A stretch of DNA of 64,000 bases from CAWGLW01 sp963823525 (GTDB lineage Bacteria > Pseudomonadota > Gammaproteobacteria > Steroidobacterales > Steroidobacteraceae). Shown one piece after another: positions 8,789-17,069 of the stretch (positions within the stretch are counted from its first letter, which is position 1; each line of letters begins with the position of its first letter). The DNA is taken from positions 310,001 through 374,000 of the forward strand of contig CAWGLW010000005.1 in assembly GCA_963823525.1 (NCBI GenBank), read 5' to 3'. Under the pieces are notes generated by a model. That model was not told the DNA's origin. It saw nothing but the letters and a program-made list of their open reading frames with translations, and did no database searches. The position numbers and the translations under genes were made by a program.

Positions 8789-9223
8789 GTGAACAATCTC
8801 AGGCCGTTCCACCTTGCGATTCAGGTGCATTCGCTGGACGAGGCACGCGGCTTTTATGGCGAGTTGATGAAGTGCCCGGAGGGCCGCAGCGACCAGGGCT
8901 GGGTGGATTTCAATTTCTTCGGGCATCAGCTGGTCTGTCATCTCGGGCGTGAGCCTCCTGCGGAGAGCCCAAACCGGCACTCCAGCGCGGTCGATGGTCA
9001 CGACGTGCCGGTGCCACATTTCGGCCTGGTGCTTGCCATGCCGGAGTGGGAGGAACTGGCGAAGCGGCTGCGGGCTGCCGATATCGAGTTCGTTATCGAG
9101 CCCTGCGTGCGGTTCAAGGGGCAGCCGGGCGAGCAGGCCACGCTGTTCCTGCGCGATCCCAGTGGCAACGCACTGGAGTTCAAGGCGTTCAGGGACATGG
9201 AAATGCAGTTGTTTGCAAAGTAA
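8789..9223 (+). CDS. VOC-family (glyoxalase/dioxygenase fold) protein
   Basis: 144 residues forming one VOC domain: FHLAIQVHSLDEARGFYGELM at the N-terminus, a central VPHFGLVL strand with a candidate metal-ligand His, and LFLRDPSGNALEFKAF at the C-terminus with the ligand Glu. Such domains serve as glyoxalases, dioxygenases, isomerases or resistance proteins, so the reaction cannot be named. The GTG start is supported by an AGGAGG just upstream. The gene follows an AT-rich promoter-like region and heads a same-strand run that includes the probable halohydrin dehalogenase. Confidence 0.85.
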   Translation: MNNLRPFHLAIQVHSLDEARGFYGELMKCPEGRSDQGWVDFNFFGHQLVCHLGREPPAESPNRHSSAVDGHDVPVPHFGLVLAMPEWEELAKRLRAADIEFVIEPCVRFKGQPGEQATLFLRDPSGNALEFKAFRDMEMQLFAK

Positions 9224-9392
9224 CGGCAGGAGGGCAAACGTGCTGGCGGAATCCCCTGCGCCTTCCCGCTCACGCCCGGCCGGCGTCACCGGCCGCTGCC
9301 GATAGACGTAAAATGGAGGCCGCCTCGCAGCAACGGCGGTCGTGGCGTGATCGTTGAATCAGGCGAGCCGGCGTGGATCGGGAGAAGGGCCG

Positions 9393-9776
9393 ATGCTGAA
9401 GGTTGAGTTGGACAAGGAAACCGGGGTCGCATTACTCGAGCCAGACGGTGCTCTGTCGAAGCAGGATTTTGAGCGCGCGGCCAGGACGATTGATCGTTAT
9501 ATCGAGCGCTCGGGCAAGCTGGCCGGCATCGCTATCCGCGTGAATGAGTTCCCGGGTTGGGATTCGCTCGCCTCCCTGATCGAGCATCTGCGCTTCATCA
9601 AGGCGCACCACGCGAAGGTATCGCGTATTGCGCTTGTGACGGACTGGGTTCTTGGTGATCTGGGCGAGAGCCTGGCCAGCCACTTTGTCGCGGCCGAGAT
9701 CAAGCGCTTTGGATTTGATGACCTCGCGACGGCACGTGACTGGATCCTGGGCGTTGAAACCCGACGCATCACCTGA
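9393..9776 (+). CDS. SpoIIAA-like (STAS/CRAL-TRIO-type) small protein
   Basis: 127 residues matching the SpoIIAA-like family: an N-terminal beta-rich segment (VALLEPDGALSKQDFE), a central helix pair, and the AVHFKFF-like end represented by RFGFDDLATARDWILG. Family members are often stress-associated soluble proteins of unknown function. The ATG at 9393 is chosen over 9354 because a GGAGAAGGG ribosome site sits directly before it and the protein then begins at the domain boundary. There is no sign of the phosphorylatable Ser motif of true anti-sigma antagonists, so a partner-switch role is not claimed. Confidence 0.75.
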   Translation: MLKVELDKETGVALLEPDGALSKQDFERAARTIDRYIERSGKLAGIAIRVNEFPGWDSLASLIEHLRFIKAHHAKVSRIALVTDWVLGDLGESLASHFVAAEIKRFGFDDLATARDWILGVETRRIT

Positions 9777-9916
9777 AGACCGGGCCGGCTGCGGTGCCCG
9801 TGCCTGCCACGCCGCGGTTTTCTGTCGCAATCGCGGGACGCAGCAGCCCGGTTGCAGCGATACGATGCTCAACCCGAGCGGCCAAAGCGACGCCAGCCGG
9901 CATAAAGGGTAAGCGC

Positions 9917-10600
9917 ATGAGCCTGATCGACCTGTCCGGGAAACGCATCCTCGTAACGGAAGCCGGGAGCTTCATGGGGCCTGCGCTGTGTGGCGTGCTG
10001 GGTGAATGCGGCGCTGAAGTATTCGCCGACCAGCGAGCCTCGTACGACCGTGAGTCCATCCTTGCAATGGCCGCGGAGGCGGGGACGATCGATGCGCTGG
10101 TCATCAATCTCGGGATTCCGGCGCCAACCACCAGGGCGGTCGAGGTTTCGGAAGACGAATGGCGATCGAGCTTCGCGCGCATGGTCGATCCATTGCCGCG
10201 CCTCTGCGCGGCTTTTCTGCCGGAGATGACGGAGCGTGGTTCCGGAAAAATCGTGCTGATGGGCAGTGCCTCGGCCCTGCGCGGCATGAGGCGAACCACG
10301 ACGTACAGCGCCGCACGAGGCGCCCAGCTTGCCTACGTCCAGGCACTCGGCGTGGAGATGGCCCCGCACAACGTGCAGGTCAACGCCATCGCGCAGAACT
10401 TTGTCGACAACCCGACCTACTTTCCTTCGGCGGTCCAGGCGAATCCGGCGTTCCAGGCCCGACTGAGCAGGGAAGTGCCCCTCGGACGGCTTGTCTCGGC
10501 GCGCGAGGACGCGTTGTTTGCCGCGTACCTGTGCAGTGCGGCCGCCAATTGTTTCGTCGGCCAGGTTTTCCCGCTCTGTGGTGGCTGGGTCCTACGCTAA
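9917..10600 (+). CDS. Probable halohydrin dehalogenase (SDR-related)
   Basis: 227 residues with a Rossmann-type SDR fold, but the NAD-binding Gly motif is replaced by T14-E-A-G-S-F19-M-G21. This fits T-X4-F-X-G, the halide-pocket signature of halohydrin dehalogenases. The catalytic set is S117, Y130 and R134 (S-X12-Y-X3-R), again the halohydrin dehalogenase triad, in which Arg replaces the SDR Lys. The NPTYFP segment near residue 165 also resembles that family. These enzymes convert vicinal haloalcohols to epoxides and can open epoxides with small anions, without a cofactor. ATG 9917 is preferred to 9794. It lies in a same-strand run between a SpoIIAA-like gene and an amino-acid racemase. Confidence 0.75.
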   Translation: MSLIDLSGKRILVTEAGSFMGPALCGVLGECGAEVFADQRASYDRESILAMAAEAGTIDALVINLGIPAPTTRAVEVSEDEWRSSFARMVDPLPRLCAAFLPEMTERGSGKIVLMGSASALRGMRRTTTYSAARGAQLAYVQALGVEMAPHNVQVNAIAQNFVDNPTYFPSAVQANPAFQARLSREVPLGRLVSAREDALFAAYLCSAAANCFVGQVFPLCGGWVLR

Positions 10601-10688
10601 TGCACGAGCGCGCAACGCGGCTGTCGGTGATGCCGGATTCGGCAGGGCGGCCGGTATCACCTGGCAGGCGAACCGCGTTGAGTGCCCA

Positions 10689-11402
10689 ATGAAAACGATT
10701 GGCCTGATCGGCGGGATGAGCTGGGAATCCACACTGACCTATTACCGCCTGATAAACCAGGGAGTGAACCAGCGCCTCGGTGGTCTGCACAGCGCACGGC
10801 TGGTTCTCTACAGCGTCGAGTTCGGGCAAATACACCGGCTGCAGCACAGTGGGCAGTGGTCGGAAGCGGCGGCCGTGCTGGTGCAGGCGGCGCGCGCAGT
10901 GCAGGCAGCCGGTGCTGACCTGCTCGTGCTTTGCACGAACACCATGCACAAGGTTGCCGGTGCGATTGAGCGCTCGGTGGACATACCGCTGCTGCACATT
11001 GCCGATGCGACAGCGGAGCGGATCCGCAACGCTGGAATCGGCCGGGTTGGGCTGCTCGGCACGCGATTCACGATGACGGAGGCGTTCTACAAAGGCGTAC
11101 TCGAACAACGACACGGCCTGCACGTAGTAACGCCTGGCCGGGCGGATATCGAAACGGTCGATCGGGTGATTTTCGACGAGCTTTGTCATGGGAAGGTCGA
11201 AGGGGAATCCGCCAGGCTGTTTCGCCAGATCATCGGCCGCCTGGAGGCTGCGGGCGCGGAGGGCGTGATATTGGGTTGCACCGAGATATCCATGCTGATT
11301 GGCGCAACGGACTCGTCCGTTCCCGTCTTTGATACGACCGCGATACACGCTCGAGCCGCCGTGGACTGGGCGCTTGGCGATGAGGTTGGGCAGAGCGCCT
11401 GA
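10689..11402 (+). CDS. Aspartate/glutamate racemase-family protein
   Basis: 237 residues beginning MKTIGLIGGMSWESTLTYY, the typical N-terminus of the YgeA/aspartate racemase family. The two catalytic Cys are visible in LVLCTNTMHK and in LGCTEIS. These PLP-independent enzymes interconvert L- and D-amino acids, or act as maleate isomerases. E. coli YgeA prefers L/D-homoserine, so the substrate is open. ATG 10689 is the domain start; the upstream in-frame extension overlaps the previous gene. The stop TGA shares one base with the ATG of the next gene. Confidence 0.88.
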   Translation: MKTIGLIGGMSWESTLTYYRLINQGVNQRLGGLHSARLVLYSVEFGQIHRLQHSGQWSEAAAVLVQAARAVQAAGADLLVLCTNTMHKVAGAIERSVDIPLLHIADATAERIRNAGIGRVGLLGTRFTMTEAFYKGVLEQRHGLHVVTPGRADIETVDRVIFDELCHGKVEGESARLFRQIIGRLEAAGAEGVILGCTEISMLIGATDSSVPVFDTTAIHARAAVDWALGDEVGQSA

Positions 11403-11863
11403 TGCGGGCCCTGGAGAGACGCGTGCCGCCCGTCGTGCTGGCCCTATGCGCCGCCGGGTTGATGTGGGTCATCGATCGCCGGCTGCCGCAACTGCGTATT
11501 CTGTTTCCCTGGCGGACGACGGCGTCGGTCCTGTTGCTGATTGCTGGCGCGCTGATCGGGCTTTCCGGCGTCGTCGAGTTCCGGCGGTTTCGCGCCTCGG
11601 TCAATCCCTTGCGGCCCGGCGTGGCCGGGCCACTGGTAATGACGGGCATCTTCCGGTGGACTCGAAATCCAATGTACCTGGGTCTGGTACTCGGTCTGCT
11701 GGGCTGGGGATGCTGGCTGGGTAATCCTGCCTCGGTGGTGCTCGTGCCGGTAGTGGTCGCCTACCTGAACCGGTTTCAGATCGGTCCCGAGGAGCGAGTG
11801 CTGGAGGCATATTTTTCCGGCGATTTCCGTAAGTATCGCCAGCGGGTGCGCCGCTGGTTTTAG
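11402..11863 (+). CDS. Isoprenylcysteine carboxyl methyltransferase-like membrane protein
   Basis: 153 residues with about four transmembrane helices. The C-terminal part has the ICMT/PEMT pattern: GIFRWTRNPMYLGLVLGLLGW followed by a helical pair and an EERVLEAYFSGDFRKYRQRVRRW tail, which forms the SAM and substrate site in this family. Bacterial members methylate isoprenoid-thiol or phospholipid-like substrates, mostly uncharacterised. The ATG at 11402 shares one base with the racemase stop, so translation is coupled. A minus-strand gene ends 38 bases further on. Confidence 0.82.
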   Translation: MRALERRVPPVVLALCAAGLMWVIDRRLPQLRILFPWRTTASVLLLIAGALIGLSGVVEFRRFRASVNPLRPGVAGPLVMTGIFRWTRNPMYLGLVLGLLGWGCWLGNPASVVLVPVVVAYLNRFQIGPEERVLEAYFSGDFRKYRQRVRRWF

Positions 11864-11901
11864 CGGCAGCGGATGTGCTGTTCGCGCCAGCCCGGTGCCG
11901 G

Positions 11902-13107
11902 TCAAGGAGTCCGGTAAGTGACGCGATAGATTGCCCCGCCGTAGTCGTCAGCGACATAGATCGAGCCATCCGGTCCTTCGGTGACGTCGGATGGCCGTCC
12001 GATGACGCCATCGGGCCCGAGGAAGCCCGTCATGAAGTCGCGTTCGGTGATCGATCCGTCCTCTGACCAGTGCAGCGAGACGACTTTGTAGCCGTCGAGT
12101 TTCGTGCGATTCCACGAGCCGTGCAGGGCGACGAGCGCGGCTCGGTCAAACCCGTCCGGAAGGTGAGCGCGGCGGACAAAATGCATGCCGAGCGGGGCAT
12201 TGTGCGCGCGGAATCCATGCGCTGGTGAAATTGCCTGTGCGGCCCTCGCTTCGTTGCCGGGTCCGAACTCCGGGTCGGGTACGCCGAAGCCGTTGACGAA
12301 CGGCCAGCCATAGAAGCCGCCGGGTTCGATCCGGTTCAGTTCATCCGGGGGGAAATCATCACCGAGCAGGTCGCGACCATTCTCGGTCGCATACAGGCTG
12401 CCGTCCCAGGGTGCCCAGTCAAAGCCGACACTGTTGCGCAGTCCGGTCGCATAAATCTCGGCGCCGGACCCGTCCACGTTGAAGCGCATCATCGTTCCGC
12501 GACGGGAATCCTGCTCGACACAGACGTTGCAGGTCGAGCCCTGTGACAGGTAAAGCTTGCCATCGGGTCCGAAGGCTATGGTTCGTGTCAGGTGAAACCC
12601 GTCGCCGCTCAATCCTTCGATAACCTTCTCGAGGGGACCGTTCACGGTACCGCTGGCGGTGTCGAAACGGATGCGTCCGACGCCGGTTCTTTCAGCGATC
12701 CACAGCCAGCCATCGCGAATTGCCAGCCCGTGCGGTCCGTCGAGATCAGTGAGCAGCACGTGACTGCCATCTGCCTTGCCATCGCCGTCCTGGTCCCGCT
12801 CGAGCAGTATCACTTCGCCGGCACGGGTGCGAGAGACAATGAGGTCGCCGACGTCCGTGAAACGCATCCAGCGAGCCAGCGGCACATCACCCGCAAAAAG
12901 GTTGACTTCAAACCCCTCGGGTACGGTCAGCCGGGACGCGATGACGTTCTCGGCCGGCGTGCTGATCCCGCGGCCCATCATGAAGTCGAGCAGCACTTTC
13001 TTGTCGGATACCGCAATGGGCCCGAACCAGACGAAAGCAGCAATGATGCCTGTCGCAAGCAGCAGCACGAGTGCCAGGGCTAAAAAGACGCGACTGTAGG
13101 TGGACAT
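11902..13107 (-). CDS. PQQ-dependent sugar dehydrogenase-like beta-propeller protein
   Basis: 401 residues. An N-terminal membrane helix (about residues 8-30) anchors a glucose/sorbosone dehydrogenase-type six-bladed propeller in the periplasm. Visible blade motifs include GPHGLAIRDGWLWIAER, RTIAFGPDGKLYLSQGS and the C-terminal GSWNRT..GYKV run, typical of this subgroup. A CNVC pair follows the third blade. Family enzymes oxidise aldoses with PQQ and feed electrons to the respiratory chain. No pqq biosynthesis genes are in the window, so the cofactor is assumed. Confidence 0.85.
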   Translation of the reverse strand: MSTYSRVFLALALVLLLATGIIAAFVWFGPIAVSDKKVLLDFMMGRGISTPAENVIASRLTVPEGFEVNLFAGDVPLARWMRFTDVGDLIVSRTRAGEVILLERDQDGDGKADGSHVLLTDLDGPHGLAIRDGWLWIAERTGVGRIRFDTASGTVNGPLEKVIEGLSGDGFHLTRTIAFGPDGKLYLSQGSTCNVCVEQDSRRGTMMRFNVDGSGAEIYATGLRNSVGFDWAPWDGSLYATENGRDLLGDDFPPDELNRIEPGGFYGWPFVNGFGVPDPEFGPGNEARAAQAISPAHGFRAHNAPLGMHFVRRAHLPDGFDRAALVALHGSWNRTKLDGYKVVSLHWSEDGSITERDFMTGFLGPDGVIGRPSDVTEGPDGSIYVADDYGGAIYRVTYRTP

Positions 13108-13207
13108 TTCTGATCCTGACTGTAGGCGAGCGGCCGTAATATTGCAGTATGAAGGGGCGTGAATGAAGCGCGAAAGATTTGGTCGGCGGCATCCGGGATT
13201 GAGTTTG

Positions 13208-13627
13208 CTACTGAGGCACCGGAACCATCAGGCCTGCTTCGGCCATGACTTTTTCCATATCGGCCTTTTTCTCCCGCTCGAGTGCGGCGTCCTCGACCTC
13301 CCACTGCGCATAGATGGGCGCCAGTCGCTGTCTCGCGTTCACTTCGGCCGCCGCCCTCGGATCGATATTCTGACTGGTAAGCGACGCCGCATTCGCCATC
13401 GCTTTGTCGAGTTCCTCCCGCGCGATTTCCTCTGAGATCGCTCTGCGTTCGGCCGAGCGCTCCTGGTCCATCGCCGCGTACTTTTCCTGAAGCGCCTGCA
13501 TTGATGCGAGCATCTGGGCGGGCCCGGGCCCGAGCTGTTTCATGATCTCGTTCTGATCGGGCACCTGGGCGTGTGCAGCCGTTGCGAGCAGGGCAAGAAG
13601 CAGACATGACGGGACTGAGGCTCTCAT
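13208..13627 (-). CDS. Hypothetical periplasmic helical protein
   Basis: 139 residues with a clear signal peptide (RASVPSCLLLALLATAAHA, cleavage after AHA). The mature part is highly charged and helical, with Glu/Arg/Ala-rich stretches such as DQERSAERRAISEEIAREEL and VEDAALEREKKADMEKV, suggesting a coiled coil. No family is recognised. It sits upstream of the PQQ-type dehydrogenase on the same strand, about 100 bases away, so the two may share a transcript. Function unknown. Confidence 0.7.
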   Translation of the reverse strand: MRASVPSCLLLALLATAAHAQVPDQNEIMKQLGPGPAQMLASMQALQEKYAAMDQERSAERRAISEEIAREELDKAMANAASLTSQNIDPRAAAEVNARQRLAPIYAQWEVEDAALEREKKADMEKVMAEAGLMVPVPQ

Positions 13628-13762
13628 GGCGATCCCCCCGTGAAATGATCGGCCGGGAATCAGGCTATCACAACAGCCGCTGGCCAGTGGCTGTCGGCAT
13701 CCTGCGGGATGCGGGCGGGTCTGCCTCCAATTTTCGCCACGGGTTCGAGGCCCGGAATCTGT

Positions 13763-15931
13763 CTACTCGCCTTTCGCTTTGCGTCGATAGGCGTGCAGCA
13801 GCGGTTCCGTGTATCCGTTTGGCTGGGCCTCACCTTCGTATACGAGCGCACAGGCGGCCTGGAACGCAACGCCGTCATAGGCTGGCGCCATTCTTCGGTA
13901 ATCCGGGTCGCTTGAATTTTGCTCATCGACCACGGCTGCCATGCGCTGGAGTGTTTCCTGGACCTGTTGCTTGCTGCAGATTCCATGGTGCAGCCAGTTG
14001 CAGATGTGCTGGCTGGAAATGCGCAGCGTGGCCCGGTCTTCCATGAGTCCAACGTTGTGAATGTCCGGCACTTTCGAGCAGCCAACACCCTGGTCGATCC
14101 ATCGCACGACGTAACCGAGTATTCCCTGTGCGTTGTTATCCAGTTCGGCCTGGATTTCTGCCGCACTCAGCTGGCCGGGTTCTGGCAGCAGGGGAATCGT
14201 CAGTATGTCGTCGAGACTCGCCCGTGGGCGTCGAGCCAGTTCCCTTTGACGTTCCGCGACATTGACCCGGTGGTAGTGAATGCTGTGCAGCGTCGCACCG
14301 GTCGGTGAAGGCACCCACGCCGTATTGGCGCCAGCCAGCGGGTGAGCAATCTTCTGCTCGAGCATTGCAGCCATTTCGTCGGGCATGGCCCACATGCCCT
14401 TGCCGATCTGGGCCTTGCCCGGAAGGCCGCAGGCAAGACCGATGTCGACGTTCCAATCCTCATACGCGTTGATCCACGGCTGACTCTTCATCTGTGTTTT
14501 GCGGATCATCGGACCGGCCAACATGCTGGTGTGGATCTCGTCGCCCGTACGATCCAGAAAGCCGGTATTGATGAACACGACTCGATTCCGCGCGGCGCGG
14601 ATACAGGCCTTGAGATTGATCGTCGTGCGGCGTTCCTCGTCCATGATGCCGACTTTCAGTGTATTGCGGGCCAGCCCCAGCGCGTCTTCGATGCGACTGA
14701 ACAGATCACAGGTGAAGGTGACTTCCTCGGGGCCGTGCATCTTCGGCTTGACGATGTATACGCTTCCCGTGCGCGAGTTGCGCCGTTCACCAAATCCCTT
14801 CAGGTCCTGGATTGCGCACAGCGAAGTCACCATGCCATCGAGGAATCCCTCGGGAACGGGTTTCCCCTGCGCGTCGAGCACCGCATCGGTGGTCATCAGG
14901 TGGCCGACATTGCGCACGAACAGCAACGCTCGCCCATGCAGCGTGAGCTTGCCGCCGTCTGGTGCCGCGTAGTTTCGATCTGCATTGAGGCGGCGGGTCA
15001 TCATCTTGCCGCCCTTTTCGAACGTATCCTGCAATGTGCCTTTCATCAGGCCCAGCCAGTTCCGGTACACCTCGGTCTTGTCCTCGGCATCCACCGCGGC
15101 GACTGAGTCTTCGCAGTCCATGATGGTCGTGACGGCCGCCTCGACCAGCAGATCCTTGACCCCGGCGGCATCGGTCCTGCCGATCTGGCTGTCGCGATCG
15201 ACCTGGATTTCAATGTGCAGACCGTGATTCCTGAGCAGGATTGCTGAGGGCGCTGACACATCACCCTGGAACCCGACAAACGTACCGGGGTCCTGGAGTC
15301 CACTGTTCGTCCCGTCGGACAGTGTCACCAGCAGGCTTCCGTCCACCACCTTGTAAGCGGTGGATTGTTTGTGACTGCCTGCCGCCAGTGGTGCGGTGTC
15401 ATCAAGGTGTTGCCGGGCAAAGTCGATCACCTTTGCGCCTCGCGCCGGGTTATAGCCACGACCTTTCTCAGCACCGTCGAGCTCAGGTATGACGTCGGTG
15501 CCGTAGAGCGCGTCATAGAGGCTGCCCCAGCGGGCGTTGGCAGCGTTCAGGGCAAAGCGAGCGTTCTTGACGGGAACCACCAGCTGCGGACCGGCCTGCA
15601 GGGCGATCTCATCATCGACATTTTCGGTCGTTATCGAAAAATCTTCACCCTCTGGAAGCAGATAGCCGATGTCAGTCAGGAACTGCTTGTAGGCTGCGGC
15701 GTCGTGCGCTTTGCCGGCCTGGTTTCGGTGCCATTCATCGATTTTTGCCTGCAGCTCATCGCGTCTGGCAAGCAGCGCGACATTAACCGGCGAAAGGTCG
15801 CGCACAATGCCCTCGAAGGACTCCCAGAAATCGTCCGGCTGGATGCCGGACCCTTCGAGCGCTTCCTCTGCAACGAAACGATAGAGCGGTTTGCTGATCT
15901 GCAGCCCGCCTGCCCGAATCCTCTCTGCCAT
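13763..15931 (-). CDS. glcB: Malate synthase G
   Basis: 722 residues, matching E. coli GlcB (723) along its whole length. The TIM-barrel core shows the acid-base region SLYDALYG near residue 115 and the Mg-binding MDEERRTTINL segment. The C-terminal plug domain contains the GCSKVPDIHNVGLMEDRATLRISSQ run. The enzyme condenses glyoxylate with acetyl-CoA to malate. ATG 15931 has GAGG about 10 bases upstream and gives the family N-terminus; an in-frame TTG/ATG extension to 15976 is less likely. No isocitrate lyase or glycolate oxidase gene is in view. Confidence 0.95.
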   Translation of the reverse strand: MAERIRAGGLQISKPLYRFVAEEALEGSGIQPDDFWESFEGIVRDLSPVNVALLARRDELQAKIDEWHRNQAGKAHDAAAYKQFLTDIGYLLPEGEDFSITTENVDDEIALQAGPQLVVPVKNARFALNAANARWGSLYDALYGTDVIPELDGAEKGRGYNPARGAKVIDFARQHLDDTAPLAAGSHKQSTAYKVVDGSLLVTLSDGTNSGLQDPGTFVGFQGDVSAPSAILLRNHGLHIEIQVDRDSQIGRTDAAGVKDLLVEAAVTTIMDCEDSVAAVDAEDKTEVYRNWLGLMKGTLQDTFEKGGKMMTRRLNADRNYAAPDGGKLTLHGRALLFVRNVGHLMTTDAVLDAQGKPVPEGFLDGMVTSLCAIQDLKGFGERRNSRTGSVYIVKPKMHGPEEVTFTCDLFSRIEDALGLARNTLKVGIMDEERRTTINLKACIRAARNRVVFINTGFLDRTGDEIHTSMLAGPMIRKTQMKSQPWINAYEDWNVDIGLACGLPGKAQIGKGMWAMPDEMAAMLEQKIAHPLAGANTAWVPSPTGATLHSIHYHRVNVAERQRELARRPRASLDDILTIPLLPEPGQLSAAEIQAELDNNAQGILGYVVRWIDQGVGCSKVPDIHNVGLMEDRATLRISSQHICNWLHHGICSKQQVQETLQRMAAVVDEQNSSDPDYRRMAPAYDGVAFQAACALVYEGEAQPNGYTEPLLHAYRRKAKGE

Positions 15932-16107
15932 GTGTCCAGCCTCTGAGTTACTTGTGTTTTGCGCGACTAAACGCACATTTTAACCGCATCTGGCCACGAG
16001 GCGCGCCGGTTACGGCAGGCGCGGCCTGACGCGCAGGGCAGCCCGGTCACGACCGAACGCAGCGTCGCCGCTGTGCAGAGCAGCGCGCGTCGTATTGTGC
16101 CGCCGGA

Positions 16108-16695
16108 TCAGTACCGGAGGTGTTGCAGATCGACTGGCCGGTCCAGGTCCTCTTCGGCCTCCGGCAGCGGCACGGCGATGAGCCGCGGATCCTCCTGAAT
16201 CAGGAACTGGGCCCCGCGTTCGCCACGCAGCGACATGAGTTGAGGATAGACGCGAGCGGGGAAGATGGTGGGCACGCCGCTTGTCCCGGCGTATTGGCTT
16301 GCAACGATCGCCTGCGTGTCGGTTTGCCAGGCCCGTTGAAGGCGCCGCAGGGAGTCGATCGTCAGACCGATCTGATCAGCCAGCATCACGAGCGCGCCGG
16401 CACTGCCCGCCGGCAGGCTGTCGATGCCGGCGCGCAGCGACGCCGCCATGCCCGATCGCCAGTTCGCGGCGGCGACCACGCGGATCGGCTCCCCCACGAG
16501 TACCGGCTCAATCTGTTCGCGATGGGCGCCGAGAACCACGTGAACCGGGCCGCAGGCGGCCGCTATCGCCAGGTGTATGGAGCGGCGTATCAGGGGCAGG
16601 CCATCGACAATCAGCAACTGTTTCGGCTGCCCCAGCCGTCGCGATTCACCGGCTGCGAGGATGACGACTGCCAGTTGCTGTCCACTCGTGCTCAT
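16108..16695 (-). CDS. MobA/MocA-like molybdenum cofactor-type nucleotidyltransferase
   Basis: 195 residues. The NTP-transferase signature VVILAAGESRRLGQPKQLL is at the N-terminus, and a metal-binding LVMLADQIGLT motif lies near residue 100, as in MocA (molybdopterin cytidylyltransferase). The TSGVPTIFPARVYPQL segment also fits MocA. It may load CMP or GMP onto molybdopterin, but no molybdoenzyme or XdhC gene is nearby, so the acceptor is unknown. Its ATG overlaps the stop of a 47-codon ORF immediately upstream (ATGA), suggesting translational coupling. Confidence 0.82.
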   Translation of the reverse strand: MSTSGQQLAVVILAAGESRRLGQPKQLLIVDGLPLIRRSIHLAIAAACGPVHVVLGAHREQIEPVLVGEPIRVVAAANWRSGMAASLRAGIDSLPAGSAGALVMLADQIGLTIDSLRRLQRAWQTDTQAIVASQYAGTSGVPTIFPARVYPQLMSLRGERGAQFLIQEDPRLIAVPLPEAEEDLDRPVDLQHLRY

Positions 16696-16835
16696 CCCGA
16701 TCGGTAGTCAGGGTCGAGGAGGTCTCCGGCACTGGTGCAGGTCGATCCTAGGGCAGGAATCACGCTGACCGGCAGGTGCGGATCACCGTCACCCCGCCGG
16801 CGCCTCAAACGCTCGACGATCCTGCGGGCACTCAT
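16692..16835 (-). CDS. Possible 47-residue protein upstream of the MocA-like gene
   Basis: The ORF starts at ATG 16835 with an AGGAG about 7 bases upstream and ends in a TGA that overlaps the start of the MocA-like gene. The product begins MSARRIVERLRRRRGDGDPH and is very basic at the N-terminus, with no recognised domain. The strong ribosome site and the 4-base overlap argue for a translated gene or a leader that couples translation of the transferase. Function is not known. Confidence 0.5.
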   Translation of the reverse strand: MSARRIVERLRRRRGDGDPHLPVSVIPALGSTCTSAGDLLDPDYRSG

Positions 16836-17069
16836 TGGAGTTCTCCTGCGCCTGTCCTTGCCGCCTTGCATTGCGGGCTCTTGTGCCGGGAGAGACTAGC
16901 ATTATCTGGCTGCCGGTTGAGGCTGGCGGTTGGCCGGCGAACCGCGACGTGCGGAGCAGCGGCGAAATCTCCGTTGTTCAGCGTCATGACGACTGGCACC
17001 GAGACAACGCCAACGCGTATGGTAGCGGACGGCAGGCGGGTAAAATCAGGCGTTGAGGGTCATAAAAAT

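Noticed and set aside
9277..9295. CGGCCGG/CCGGCCG hairpin after the VOC gene as a terminator
   Set aside because: No T-run follows on either strand; GC-rich palindromes of this size arise often in this composition.
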